Of a DNA stretch of 40,800 nt, positions 24,190-32,671 are shown one piece after another; position 1 is the first letter of the stretch; every line of letters begins with the position of its first letter. This DNA is from Paracoccus versutus. Its GTDB lineage: Bacteria > Pseudomonadota > Alphaproteobacteria > Rhodobacterales > Rhodobacteraceae. Made by a program: the position numbers and the translations under genes. The stretch is from assembly GCF_000763885.1 (NCBI RefSeq), contig NZ_JRKO01000020.1, positions 48,602 through 89,401 of the forward strand. Direction: 5' to 3'. The notes under the pieces are model-generated. The model ran no database searches. It saw nothing but the letters and a program-made list of their open reading frames with translations, and was not told the origin of the DNA.

Positions 24190-25830
24190 ATGACCCCATC
24201 AACCCAAGCCAGCGACACCGATGTCGCCATCGTCGGCGCCGGCCCGGTCGGCACGCTGCTGGCGATCCTGCTGGGCCAGCGCGGCAAGCGCGTGACGCTG
24301 ATCGAGCGCTGGAGCACGCATTACGACCTGCCGCGCGCCGTGACCTTCGACCACGAGATCGCGCGCATCCTGGCCACGCTGGGCATCGACGCCGAGACCG
24401 ACCCCTCGATCAACCATCACGACGAGCTTTATTACTGGCGCAACGCCAAGGGCGAGAACCTGCAGGTGGTGGACTGGCAAAGCCAGTCGGCCAGCGGCTG
24501 GCGCGTGCGCTACTGGTTCAACCAGCCGCTGCTGGAAAAGCGCCTGCTGAAGCTGGCGGGCGGCATGCCGGAAATCACCATGATGCGCGGCTGGAATGCC
24601 GTCGCGCTGGACCAGGATGCCGAGGGCGTCACCCTGGCGCTGCAACAGAGCCCCGAAGAGGTCGGCCCGGACGGCGAGCGCCGGACGATCCGGGCGAAAT
24701 TCGTCGCCGGCACCGACGGCGCCAACAGCTTCGTGCGCCATGCGCTTGGCATCGAGAACGAGGACAAGGGCTATTTCTTCGACTGGCTGATCCTCGACAT
24801 GCTGCCGAAATTCGACTACCGCGCCTCGCGCCCGGATGAGCCGGCGCAATGGCAGCTTTGCGACCCCAGGCGCCCGACCACCATCGTCCCCGGCGGGCCC
24901 GCACCGCAGCCCGGCCAGCCCGACCGCCGCCGCTGGGAGTTCATGGTCCTGCCCGGCGAATCGGCCGCCGAGATGCAGAGCCCGGAAAGGGCGTGGGAAC
25001 TGCTGCAACCCTGGGGCCTGACCCCCGAGAATGCCGAGCTGGAGCGCGCCGCCGTCTATCGCTTCCAGGCCCGCTGGGCGAAGCAATGGCACAAGGGCCG
25101 CTGCCTGATCGGCGGCGACGCGGCACACCTGATGCCGCCCTTTGCCGGCGAGGGCATGTGCGCCGGCGTCCGCGACGCGGTGGCCATGGCCTGGCGGCTG
25201 AACCTGATCCTCGAGGGCAAGGCGGGCCTCGGCCTGCTGGACAGCTATACCAGCGAGCGCAAGGACCACGCCTGCCACTACATCGACTTCAGCCAGGAGC
25301 TGGGCCGCATTATCTGCATCGCCGACGAGGCCGAGGCCGCCGCGCGCGACGCCCGCATGATCGCCGAGCTTCAGGCCCGCGGCCAGCGGCCGGTGCCGAC
25401 CGACATCTGCCATCTCGGCCCCGGCGCCTGGTGCCCGGCCAGCGCCCATGCCGGCGAGCTGTCGGTGCAGGGCGTGGTCGAGCACAAGGGCCGGCGCGAC
25501 CGCTTCGACCAGGCGGTGGGCCGGGGCTGGGTGGTGATCGGCTACGAGGCCGATCCGCTGGCGGCGCTGACGCCCGGACAGCGGGCGCAGCTCGACCTGC
25601 TGGAGGGGTTCGGCGTGCAGGTCTGCGCCCCCGGCGGCGGCTGCGCGGTGATCGACGCCGAAGGCACCTACAAGCGCTGGCTCGACGAGATCGACGCGAA
25701 ATACGTGCTGATCCGGCCGGATTTCTATGTCGCGGCCACGGCGAACAGCGCCGAGGCTTTCCGGCAGCGCGTCGATGCGGTGATGCAGGCGCTGGACCTG
25801 GCCGACAGCCCGGCGCTGGCGGCCGAGTAA
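24190..25830 (+). CDS. MhpA-type FAD aromatic monooxygenase
   Basis: This 546-residue group A flavin hydroxylase resembles 3-(3-hydroxyphenyl)propionate hydroxylase. The Rossmann motif GAGPVG is at 16-21 with acidic Glu39 at the end of the second strand, a GTDGANS segment at 174-180, and Gly309-Asp310 in the second FAD motif (GGDAAHLMPPFAGEGMCAGVRDA). The C-terminal 150 residues form the MhpA-like extension. The start at 24190 has GGGAGGAG upstream. MhpA relatives hydroxylate many meta-substituted phenols, including resorcinols and hydroxybenzoates. No extradiol dioxygenase is nearby, so the product probably enters the hydroxyquinol route; that is inference. It is probably controlled by the divergent TetR. 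Confidence 0.87.
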   Translation: MTPSTQASDTDVAIVGAGPVGTLLAILLGQRGKRVTLIERWSTHYDLPRAVTFDHEIARILATLGIDAETDPSINHHDELYYWRNAKGENLQVVDWQSQSASGWRVRYWFNQPLLEKRLLKLAGGMPEITMMRGWNAVALDQDAEGVTLALQQSPEEVGPDGERRTIRAKFVAGTDGANSFVRHALGIENEDKGYFFDWLILDMLPKFDYRASRPDEPAQWQLCDPRRPTTIVPGGPAPQPGQPDRRRWEFMVLPGESAAEMQSPERAWELLQPWGLTPENAELERAAVYRFQARWAKQWHKGRCLIGGDAAHLMPPFAGEGMCAGVRDAVAMAWRLNLILEGKAGLGLLDSYTSERKDHACHYIDFSQELGRIICIADEAEAAARDARMIAELQARGQRPVPTDICHLGPGAWCPASAHAGELSVQGVVEHKGRRDRFDQAVGRGWVVIGYEADPLAALTPGQRAQLDLLEGFGVQVCAPGGGCAVIDAEGTYKRWLDEIDAKYVLIRPDFYVAATANSAEAFRQRVDAVMQALDLADSPALAAE

Positions 25831-25859
25831 GGGGCGAGCCTCCGATCCGGGCAAATGGC

Positions 25860-25895
25860 CTGATCGGTGCCTTCCAGCGCATCGACGGCAAGACC
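25860..25895 (+). pseudogene. Possible fragment of a second hydroxyquinol dioxygenase gene (3' end)
   Basis: These 36 bases match 12312-12347, near the end of the hydroxyquinol dioxygenase gene, at 29 positions. In the matching frame they encode LIGAFQRIDGKT against LIAPFQRIDGDT in the intact enzyme. The frame has no dioxygenase-like sequence on either side, and the fragment begins 29 bases after the MhpA-type stop. It may be a remnant of a dioxygenase gene once linked to that hydroxylase. The match is short, so chance remains possible. Confidence 0.4.
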
Positions 25896-25933
25896 ACCAT
25901 TCGATGGACGCGGGGCGCAAGCCCGCTGACAGA

Positions 25934-25962
25934 AACGGCCGCGCCGGCTTGGCGCGGCCGTT
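25934..25962 (+). terminator. Hairpin terminator after the MhpA-type gene
   Basis: A perfect 12-bp stem (AACGGCCGCGCC and its complement) with a 5-base loop (GGCTT) lies about 100 bases after the hydroxylase stop. The tail (GTCGTTTG) is only mildly T-rich. It separates this gene from the TRAP operon. Confidence 0.7.
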
Positions 25963-25985
25963 GTCGTTTGCCGCCCGGAGAAGAT

Positions 25986-26021
25986 ATTCCATCATATGGA
26001 ATGACATATCTGCAGAATATG
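25986..26021. promoter_or_regulatory. Paired 17-bp palindromes upstream of the TRAP operon
   Basis: ATTCCATCATATGGAAT (25986-26002) is a perfect 7-bp inverted repeat with a 3-base spacer. CATATCTGCAGAATATG (26005-26021) has 5-bp arms. Their centres are 19 bases apart, about two helical turns, in an A/T-rich island. IclR-type repressors bind such dyads, and the operon downstream encodes one. The rest of the 341-base gap holds no gene apart from the fragment and hairpin listed separately. Confidence 0.6.
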
Positions 26022-26171
26022 GCCAGAGAGGGCCGAAAGCCCGGCTCCCAGCAATTTTTACTTGCACTTTGCCGAGAATCGCCCAGAAATTCCCGAAAAC
26101 GCGGCAGCTGTCATGTCCATATCATGGATCGCCAGCAGGGAGGGGAGGCCCGCCGCCATGGGAGGGATGCG

Positions 26172-28049
26172 ATGCAACTGACCGACACCCAGCCAGAGGG
26201 CGAGCTGGCCCTGGGCGGCATCGAGGCCTTGGCCGAGCCCAAGCGCGCCGAACGCTGGATGCGCCCGGTCGAGATCCTGGCCGCCGGCCTTCTGGTGGTG
26301 ATGATCGTCACCGTGCTGGCGAACGTGTTCTTCCGCTATGTGCTGGCCAAGCCGCTGATCTGGGGCGACGAGGTCGCATCCATCAGCTTCATCTGGATGG
26401 CGATGCTGGGCGCGGCGCTGGCGGTGGACCGGCACGAGCATATGCGCCTGACCGTGTTCCTGCCGCTGCTGCCCGAGCGGCTGGCGCGGGTGGCCGAGGT
26501 GGCGGGGCAGGTGCTGGTCTGCGTCCTGCTGCTGCGGCTTTTGCCGGTCGCGGTGGAATATGCCTATGAGGAAAGCTTCGTCAGGTCGCCGGCGCTGGGG
26601 CTGCCGATGTCCTGGCGCGCCTCGGCCCTGCCGGCGGGGATCGGGCTGATGGCGGTGCTGGCGGTGATTTCGGTCCTGCGGTCGCGCGAATGGCGCATCA
26701 TCGCCGCGACCCTGGCCGTCACGGCGGCGGCGGTGGCGCTGATGTGGTTCGCGCGGCCGGCGCTTCTGTCCATCGGCAACTGGAACCTGCCGATCTGGCT
26801 GGGCCTGCTGGTCGCGGTGCTGCTTTGCATCGGCGTGCCCATCGCCTTCTGCTTTGCGCTGGGAACCCTGGCCTATCTGACCTTCGCCAGCCATGCGCCG
26901 ATCTTCGTGATGATGGGCCGCATCGACGAAGGGATGTCCTCGCTGATCCTGCTGTCGGTGCCGGTCTTCGTGCTGCTGGGCTGCATCCTCGACGCCACCG
27001 GCATGGGCAAGGCCATCGTCAATTTCCTCGCCTCGCTCCTCGGCCACGTCAAGGCGGGGATGAGCTATGTGCTGCTGGGCTCGATGTTCCTCGTCTCGGG
27101 GATTTCCGGCTCCAAGGTCTCGGACATGGCGACGGTCGCCCCGGCGCTGTTCCCCGAGATGCGCAGGCGGGGCCATTCCGCGCCCGAGATGACGGCGCTG
27201 CTTGCGACGGGCGCGGCCATGGCCGATACCGTGCCGCCCTCGATCGTGCTGATCGTCTTGGGCTCGGTCGCCGGGGTGTCGATCGCCGGGCTCTTCACCT
27301 CGGGCTTCGTGATCGCGATGGTGCTGCTGGTCGTGCTGGCGGTGCTGGCGCGCTGGAAGGCGCGGGCCGAGGACATGTCGGGCGTGCGCGCCGCCACCCT
27401 GCCGCTGATCGGCAAGACCGCGCTGATCGCCGCGCCGGCGCTGGTGCTGCCCTTCATGATCCGCAGCCTGGTCGGCGGCGGCGTGGCGACGGCGACCGAG
27501 GTCTCGACCATCGCCGTGGTCTATGCCTTCGTCATCGGCGTCGTGCTGTATGGCGGCATCCCGGTCCGCAGGCTGGGCACCATGCTGGTCGAGACCGCGG
27601 CCATGTCGGGCGCGATCCTGCTGATCCTGGGCGCGGCCTCGGCCATGGCCTGGGCGCTGACGCAATCCGGCTTTGCCCGCGACCTGATGGCCGTCGTCAC
27701 CGGCCTGCCGGGCGGCTGGATGGTGTTCATGCTGGCCTCGATCCTGATCTTCCTGATCCTCGGCTGCGTGCTCGAGGGGCTGCCGGCCATCGTGCTCTTG
27801 GCACCGATCATGTTCCCCATCGCCCGCGGCCTGGGCATCCACGACATCCATTACGCCATGGTCATCGTCACCGCGATGAACATCGGGCTGATGGCGCCGC
27901 CCATCGGCATCGGCTTCTACATCGCCTGCAAGATCGCCAACGTGCCCGCCGACCAGGTCATGCGCCGGATCTGGCCCTATCTGGCGGCGCTGCTGGTCGG
28001 CCTGCTGGCCATCGCCGCCGTGCCGGCATTCTCGACCGCCTTGCTTTGA
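26172..28049 (+). CDS. TRAP transporter fused permease (DctQ-DctM)
   Basis: This 625-residue inner-membrane protein joins the small and large TRAP permease subunits. Residues 30-190 match DctQ (VLANVFFRYVLAKPLIWGDEVASISFIWMAMLG); about residue 200 onward is DctM, with PVFVLLGCILDATGMGKAIVNF, GSKVSDMATVAPALFPEM and GLMAPPIGIGFYIACKIAN. The start at 26172 is favoured by GGGAGG five bases upstream of a short spacer; an in-frame ATG at 26124 is less likely. TRAP systems import carboxylates in symport with sodium. The binding protein follows 29 bases on. The ligand is probably an organic acid processed by the ligase, thiolase and SDR downstream. Confidence 0.92.
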   Translation: MQLTDTQPEGELALGGIEALAEPKRAERWMRPVEILAAGLLVVMIVTVLANVFFRYVLAKPLIWGDEVASISFIWMAMLGAALAVDRHEHMRLTVFLPLLPERLARVAEVAGQVLVCVLLLRLLPVAVEYAYEESFVRSPALGLPMSWRASALPAGIGLMAVLAVISVLRSREWRIIAATLAVTAAAVALMWFARPALLSIGNWNLPIWLGLLVAVLLCIGVPIAFCFALGTLAYLTFASHAPIFVMMGRIDEGMSSLILLSVPVFVLLGCILDATGMGKAIVNFLASLLGHVKAGMSYVLLGSMFLVSGISGSKVSDMATVAPALFPEMRRRGHSAPEMTALLATGAAMADTVPPSIVLIVLGSVAGVSIAGLFTSGFVIAMVLLVVLAVLARWKARAEDMSGVRAATLPLIGKTALIAAPALVLPFMIRSLVGGGVATATEVSTIAVVYAFVIGVVLYGGIPVRRLGTMLVETAAMSGAILLILGAASAMAWALTQSGFARDLMAVVTGLPGGWMVFMLASILIFLILGCVLEGLPAIVLLAPIMFPIARGLGIHDIHYAMVIVTAMNIGLMAPPIGIGFYIACKIANVPADQVMRRIWPYLAALLVGLLAIAAVPAFSTALL

Positions 28050-28078
28050 CGTCAACAACCCTCGGGGAGGAGGAAACC

Positions 28079-29095
28079 ATGACCATCACCCGCCGCAGCA
28101 TCCTGATGGGTGCCGCCGCAGGCGCGCTTGCCGCGCCCTTCATCCGGCCGGGCGCCGCCCGCGCCGCCGAGTTCAGCTACAAGATCGCCAACAACCAGCC
28201 CTTGGAGCATCCCAGCAACGTGCGGCTGGCCGAGGCGGTCAAGGCGATCCTCGAGGAAACCTCGGGCGCGGTGGACATCCAGATCTTCCCCTCGAACCAG
28301 CTGGGCGCCGATACCGACGTGCTGGGCCAGCTGCGCTCGGGCGGGGTCGAGTTCTTCCAGCTTTCGCCGGTGATCCTGTCGACGCTGGTGCCGAACGCCT
28401 CGATCAACGGCGTAGGCTTCGCCTTCCCCGACTACGACACCGTGTGGAAGGCGATGGACGGCGAGCTGGGCGCCTATGCCCGCGGCCAGATCGAGAATGC
28501 CGGCCTGGTGGTGATGGACAAGATCTGGGACAACGGCTTCCGGCAGACCACCACCTCGACCAAGCCCATCCAGACGCCCGAGGATTTCCAGGGTTTCAAG
28601 ATCCGCGTGCCGGTCAGCCCGCTCTGGACCTCGCTGTTCTCGGCCTTCGGCGCGGCGCCTGCCTCGATCAACTTTGCCGAGGTCTATACCGCGCTGCAGA
28701 CCGGCATCGTCGACGGGCAGGAAAACCCGCTGGCGATCATGAAGGTCGCGAAGCTGTGGGAGGTGCAGAAATACCTGTCCATGACCAACCACATGTGGGA
28801 CGGGTTCTGGCTGCTGGGCAACCGCCGCGCCTGGGGCGCCCTGCCCGAGGACGCGCAGCAGGTCGTCGCCAAGCATTTCAACGCCGGCGCGGAACGCCAG
28901 CGCGAGGATGTCATGGCGCTGAACGCCACCCTGCGCGGCGACCTGGAAAGCCAGGGCTTCGTCTTCAACGACGTGGACCCGCAGCCCTTCGAGGACAAGC
29001 TGCGCGAAGCCGGCTTCTATGCCGAGTGGAAAAAGACCTATGGCGACGAGGCATGGGAGATCCTGGAAGCCGCCGTCGGCCGGAAGCTGGCCTGA
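28079..29095 (+). CDS. TRAP transporter substrate-binding protein (DctP family)
   Basis: This 338-residue periplasmic binding protein has a signal peptide with a twin-arginine-like TRRSIL motif and cleavage near ARA-A at residue 29. The DctP fold is marked by NNQPLEHPSNVRLAEAV, FPSNQLGADTDVLGQLRSGGVEFF and the carboxylate-binding Arg176 in QGFKIRVPVSP. TALQTGIVDGQENPLAI near 205-220 is also typical. Retention of the arginine supports a carboxylate ligand. A strong ribosome site (GGGGAGGAGG) precedes it. It overlaps the IclR gene by one base. Confidence 0.93.
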   Translation: MTITRRSILMGAAAGALAAPFIRPGAARAAEFSYKIANNQPLEHPSNVRLAEAVKAILEETSGAVDIQIFPSNQLGADTDVLGQLRSGGVEFFQLSPVILSTLVPNASINGVGFAFPDYDTVWKAMDGELGAYARGQIENAGLVVMDKIWDNGFRQTTTSTKPIQTPEDFQGFKIRVPVSPLWTSLFSAFGAAPASINFAEVYTALQTGIVDGQENPLAIMKVAKLWEVQKYLSMTNHMWDGFWLLGNRRAWGALPEDAQQVVAKHFNAGAERQREDVMALNATLRGDLESQGFVFNDVDPQPFEDKLREAGFYAEWKKTYGDEAWEILEAAVGRKLA

Positions 29096-29907
29096 TGACG
29101 GACGCGCCCGCCCCTGAAGCGACCGGCGGCGCGCAGGCGGTGGCGCGCGCGCTGTCGCTGCTGTCGCTGGTCGGCAGGGGCGGCGACGCGGGGCTGGCGC
29201 TGGGGCAATTGGCCGCCGCCTCGGGGCTGACAAGGCCCACGGTGCGGCGGCTGCTGCTGGCCCTGGCCGCAGCGCGCATGGTCGAGCAGGACCGCCGCAG
29301 CCGGCGCTATCACCTGGGCCCCGAGGCCTATCTGCTGGGCACGTTCGCCGCCGAGCGCCACGGCATCCTGCATCATGCCCGCGACTCGATGCTGCGGCTG
29401 GCGCGCCAGACCGGCGACACCCTGCTGCTGACCGTGCCGCAGGGCGACCATACCCTGTGCCTCGAGCGGATCGAGGGCGATTTCCCGATCCGCACCCACG
29501 CCCTGATGCGCGGCGACCGCAAGCCGGCCGGCGTCGGCGCGGGCGCGCTGGCGATCCTGGCCGCCCTGCCCGCGCCCGAGGGCGACGCGCTGCTGCGCCG
29601 CGTGGCGCCCTTGGCCGAGGCGCTGGCCCCCGGCCTTGCCCCGGCCCTGGCCGAGGATCTGGCGCAGGCGCGCGCGGCCGGCCATGCGCTGAACCCCGGC
29701 CGGGTGGTGCCGGGGTCGTGGGGCCTGGGCGTGGCGATCCTGTGGCCGGACGGGCGGCCGGCCGGCGCGCTGTCCATCGCCGCCATCGAGAACCGCATGG
29801 GCGAGGCCCGGCAGGCCGAGCTGGCCGCCCTGCTGCATCGCGAGGCGCGGCTGGTCGAAGCCCGCCTTGCCGCGCTGGACACGCAACCGAAAAGGAACAT
29901 CGCATGA
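29095..29907 (+). CDS. IclR-family regulator inside the TRAP operon
   Basis: This 270-residue protein has a winged helix-turn-helix at about residues 33-65 (LALGQLAAASGLTRPTVRRLLLALAAARMV) and an IclR effector domain that is rather Ala-rich and divergent. The start overlaps the binding-protein stop (TGATG) and its end overlaps the thiolase start (ATGA), so it is made with the operon it probably controls. The paired palindromes at 25986-26021 are the likely site of action. It is clearly distinct from the PcaR-type protein encoded at 22521-23279. Confidence 0.85.
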   Translation: MTDAPAPEATGGAQAVARALSLLSLVGRGGDAGLALGQLAAASGLTRPTVRRLLLALAAARMVEQDRRSRRYHLGPEAYLLGTFAAERHGILHHARDSMLRLARQTGDTLLLTVPQGDHTLCLERIEGDFPIRTHALMRGDRKPAGVGAGALAILAALPAPEGDALLRRVAPLAEALAPGLAPALAEDLAQARAAGHALNPGRVVPGSWGLGVAILWPDGRPAGALSIAAIENRMGEARQAELAALLHREARLVEARLAALDTQPKRNIA

Positions 29908-31073
29908 CAGATCCGCTGATCGTCGGCTGGGCACATACGAAATTCGGCAAGTCCGAGGCGCCCGACACGCTGGCCCTGATGGCCGAGGTGGCGCGGCCCG
30001 CGCTGGACCATGCCGGCCTGCCGCCCGATGCCGTCGACGGCATCTTCGTCGGCGTCTACAACAACGGCTTCTCGCGCCAGGATTTCCAGGGCGCGCTGGT
30101 CGCCATGGGCACGCCGGAACTGGCGGGCGTGCCGTTCATGCGCACGGAAAACGCCTGCGCCACCGGCTCGGCCGCGCTGTATGCGGCGGCGGATTTCATC
30201 GCCTCGGGCCGCGGCCAGGTCGCCCTGGTGATCGGCGCCGAGAAGATGAGCGCGACCCCCGGCGACCAGGTCGGCGACATCCTGCTGTCCGCCAGCTACG
30301 TCCCCGAGGAGGGCGAGATCCCCGGCGGCTTCGCCGGCGTCTTCGGCCGCATCACCGAGAGCTATTTCCAGCGCCACGGCGACCGTTCCGAGGAACTGGC
30401 GATGATCGCCGCCAAGAACCATGAAAACGGCATGCGCAACCCCTATGCGCATATGCAAAAGCCCTTCGACCTGGCCTTCTGCAACACTATCTCGGACAAG
30501 AACCCGCGCGTCGCCGGGCCGCTGCGGCGCACCGATTGCTCGCTGGTCTCGGACGGGGCGGCGGCGCTGGTGCTGGCCGCGCCCGAGGTGGCGACCGAAC
30601 TGCAGCGCGCCATCCGCTTTCGCGCCCGCGCCCAGGCCGGCGACCTGCTGGCGCTGTCGCGGCGCGATCCCATCGCCTTCGACGGCCCGCACCGGGCCTG
30701 GGCGGCGGCGCTCGATCAGGCTGGCCTGAGCATCACCGACCTGGCGCTGGTCGAAACCCATGACTGCTTCACCACCGCCGAGATGATCGAATACGAGGCC
30801 ATGGGCCTTGCACCCCGCGGCCAGGGCTGGCGCGTCATCCGCGACGGCGTGACCCGGTTCGACGGCGCGCTGCCGGTGAACCCCTCGGGCGGGCTGAAGT
30901 CGCGCGGCCATCCGATCGGCGCCACCGGCGTCTCGCAGCATGTCATGGTCGCGATGCAGCTGGCCGGCGATGCCGGCGCCATGCAGGTGCCGGGCGCCAG
31001 CTTGGGCGGGGTCTTCAACATGGGCGGCGCGGCGGTCGCCAGCTATTGCTCGATCCTGGAGCGCGTGAAATGA
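29904..31073 (+). CDS. SCP2-type thiolase (acetyl-CoA acetyltransferase family)
   Basis: This 389-residue thiolase-fold protein belongs to the SCP-x/lipid-transfer group rather than the classical PcaF type. Nucleophilic Cys85 is in RTENACATGSAALYAA; ETHDCFTTAEMIEYEAMGL and NPSGGLKSRGHPIGATGVSQ give the remaining active-site segments. Such enzymes cleave branched or ring-bearing 3-oxoacyl-CoAs, for example in steroid side-chain breakdown, and often work with a DUF35/OB-fold partner, which is absent here. It overlaps the upstream and downstream genes by four bases each. Confidence 0.87.
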   Translation: MTDPLIVGWAHTKFGKSEAPDTLALMAEVARPALDHAGLPPDAVDGIFVGVYNNGFSRQDFQGALVAMGTPELAGVPFMRTENACATGSAALYAAADFIASGRGQVALVIGAEKMSATPGDQVGDILLSASYVPEEGEIPGGFAGVFGRITESYFQRHGDRSEELAMIAAKNHENGMRNPYAHMQKPFDLAFCNTISDKNPRVAGPLRRTDCSLVSDGAAALVLAAPEVATELQRAIRFRARAQAGDLLALSRRDPIAFDGPHRAWAAALDQAGLSITDLALVETHDCFTTAEMIEYEAMGLAPRGQGWRVIRDGVTRFDGALPVNPSGGLKSRGHPIGATGVSQHVMVAMQLAGDAGAMQVPGASLGGVFNMGGAAVASYCSILERVK

Positions 31074-32671
31074 CGGAACCCGCCATCGACCCGGCTGGCG
31101 GCCAGCGCCCGGTTTCGACCAGGGTGATGAACCTTGCCACCTTCCTGACCCAGGCCGCGCGGCGCGACCCCGACGGCATCGCGCTGGTCATGGGTGAGGC
31201 GCGCTGGACCTGGGCCGAGTTCGAGGCCCGCACCGACGCCCTGGCCCATGCGTTGCAAACCCGCTTCGGGCTGCAAAAGGGCGACCGGGTCATGTGCCAG
31301 TCGCAGAACTGCATGGAGATGATGCAGGCGATGTTCGCCACCTGGCGCGCAGGCGGCGTCTGGGTGCCCGCGAATTTCCGCCAGACGCCCGAGGAGGTGG
31401 CCTGGCTGACCGAATCCTCGGGCGCGACGCTGATGTTCTGCAACGCCGCATTCCCCGATCACGCGGCGGCCTGCGGCGTGACGACGCTGGTCTTCGGCGA
31501 GGCCGGTTTCGGCCCCTCGGTGCAGGCGATCACCGCCGAGCATTGGGGAAGCCGCCCGCAGGTCGCCGTGGTGGATCGCGACGATCCCTGCTGGTTCTTC
31601 TTTACCTCGGGCACCACGGGCCGGCCCAAGGCCAGCGTTCTGACCCATGGCCAGATGGCCTTCGTGGTGACGAACCACCTGGCCGACCTGATGCCGGGCC
31701 TGACGGGCGAGGACGCCTCGCTGGTCGTGGCGCCCCTGTCGCATGGTGCGGGCGTGCATCAGCTGACGCAGGTGGCGCGGGGGGTCAAGACCGTGCTGCT
31801 GCCGACCGAGCGTTTCGACGCGGCGCAGGTCTGGGATCTGGTGCGGGAATGGCGGGTGTCCACCATGTTCACCGTGCCGACCATCCTGAAACTGCTGGTC
31901 GAGCATCCGGCGACGGTGGCGGCCGACACCTCGTCGCTGCGCTATGTGATCTATGCCGGCGCACCGATGTATCGCGTGGACCAGCAAAGGGCGCTGCGCG
32001 TCCTGGGCAAGGTGCTGGTGCAATATTTCGGCTTGGGCGAATGCACCGGCAACATCACCGTCCTGCCCGCGCATCTGCACGAGGCCGAGGACGGCCCTGC
32101 CACCCGCCTCGGCACCTGCGGCCATGCCCGGACGGGCATCGAGATCCAGGTCCAGGACGACCAGGGCCGCGAATTGCCGCCCGGCCAGACCGGCGAGATC
32201 TGCGTCATCGGCCCCGCCGTCTTCGCCGGCTATTACCGCAACCCGCAGGCCAATGCGAAGGCGTTCCGCGACGGCTGGTTCCGCACCGGCGACCTGGGCC
32301 ACATGGACGAGGCGGGGTTCCTGTATATCACCGGGCGCGAGTCGGACATGTTCATCTCGGGCGGCTCGAACGTCTATCCGCGCGAGATCGAGGAAAAGAT
32401 CCTGACCCATCCCGCCATTTCCGAGGTCGCGGTGCTGGGCGTGCCCGACCCGCTCTGGGGCGAGGTGGGCTGGGCGATCTGCGTCGCCCAAACCCCCGTG
32501 GCCGAAGAGGAGATGGCGGCATTCCTGGCCCCGAAGCTGTCGCGCTACAAGCTGCCCAAGCGCTTCCTGTTCTGGGAGGCGCTGCCGAAATCGGCCTATG
32601 GCAAGATCACCAAGAAGATGATCCGCGAGGAGCTGGAGGCGCGCGGCTTGCTGGAGCAGGCCCCGGCATGA
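31070..32671 (+). CDS. AMP-forming acyl-CoA ligase
   Basis: This 533-residue ANL-superfamily ligase should activate a carboxylic acid as its CoA thioester through an acyl-adenylate. The phosphate-binding loop TSGTTGRPK is at 179-187, the adenine-pocket segment YFGLGECTG near 325, the hinge region DGWFRTGDLG, then GRESDMFISGGSNVYPREIEE and the C-terminal catalytic Lys in SAYGKITKK. The length is usual. The substrate is not evident; the group includes fatty acid, aryl-alkanoate and cyclohexyl acid ligases. It is probably the acid imported by the TRAP system encoded upstream. Confidence 0.9.
   Translation: MTEPAIDPAGGQRPVSTRVMNLATFLTQAARRDPDGIALVMGEARWTWAEFEARTDALAHALQTRFGLQKGDRVMCQSQNCMEMMQAMFATWRAGGVWVPANFRQTPEEVAWLTESSGATLMFCNAAFPDHAAACGVTTLVFGEAGFGPSVQAITAEHWGSRPQVAVVDRDDPCWFFFTSGTTGRPKASVLTHGQMAFVVTNHLADLMPGLTGEDASLVVAPLSHGAGVHQLTQVARGVKTVLLPTERFDAAQVWDLVREWRVSTMFTVPTILKLLVEHPATVAADTSSLRYVIYAGAPMYRVDQQRALRVLGKVLVQYFGLGECTGNITVLPAHLHEAEDGPATRLGTCGHARTGIEIQVQDDQGRELPPGQTGEICVIGPAVFAGYYRNPQANAKAFRDGWFRTGDLGHMDEAGFLYITGRESDMFISGGSNVYPREIEEKILTHPAISEVAVLGVPDPLWGEVGWAICVAQTPVAEEEMAAFLAPKLSRYKLPKRFLFWEALPKSAYGKITKKMIREELEARGLLEQAPA

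Noticed and set aside
24849..28049. Apparent 1066-residue fusion joining the MhpA-type region to the TRAP permease
   Set aside because: The first 440 residues are a wrong-frame reading of the hydroxylase gene and intergenic DNA; the true permease start at 26172 has its own ribosome site.
26058..28058. 666-residue minus-strand frame
   Set aside because: Antisense to the TRAP permease gene, with the same Gln/His/Asp-rich shadow composition.
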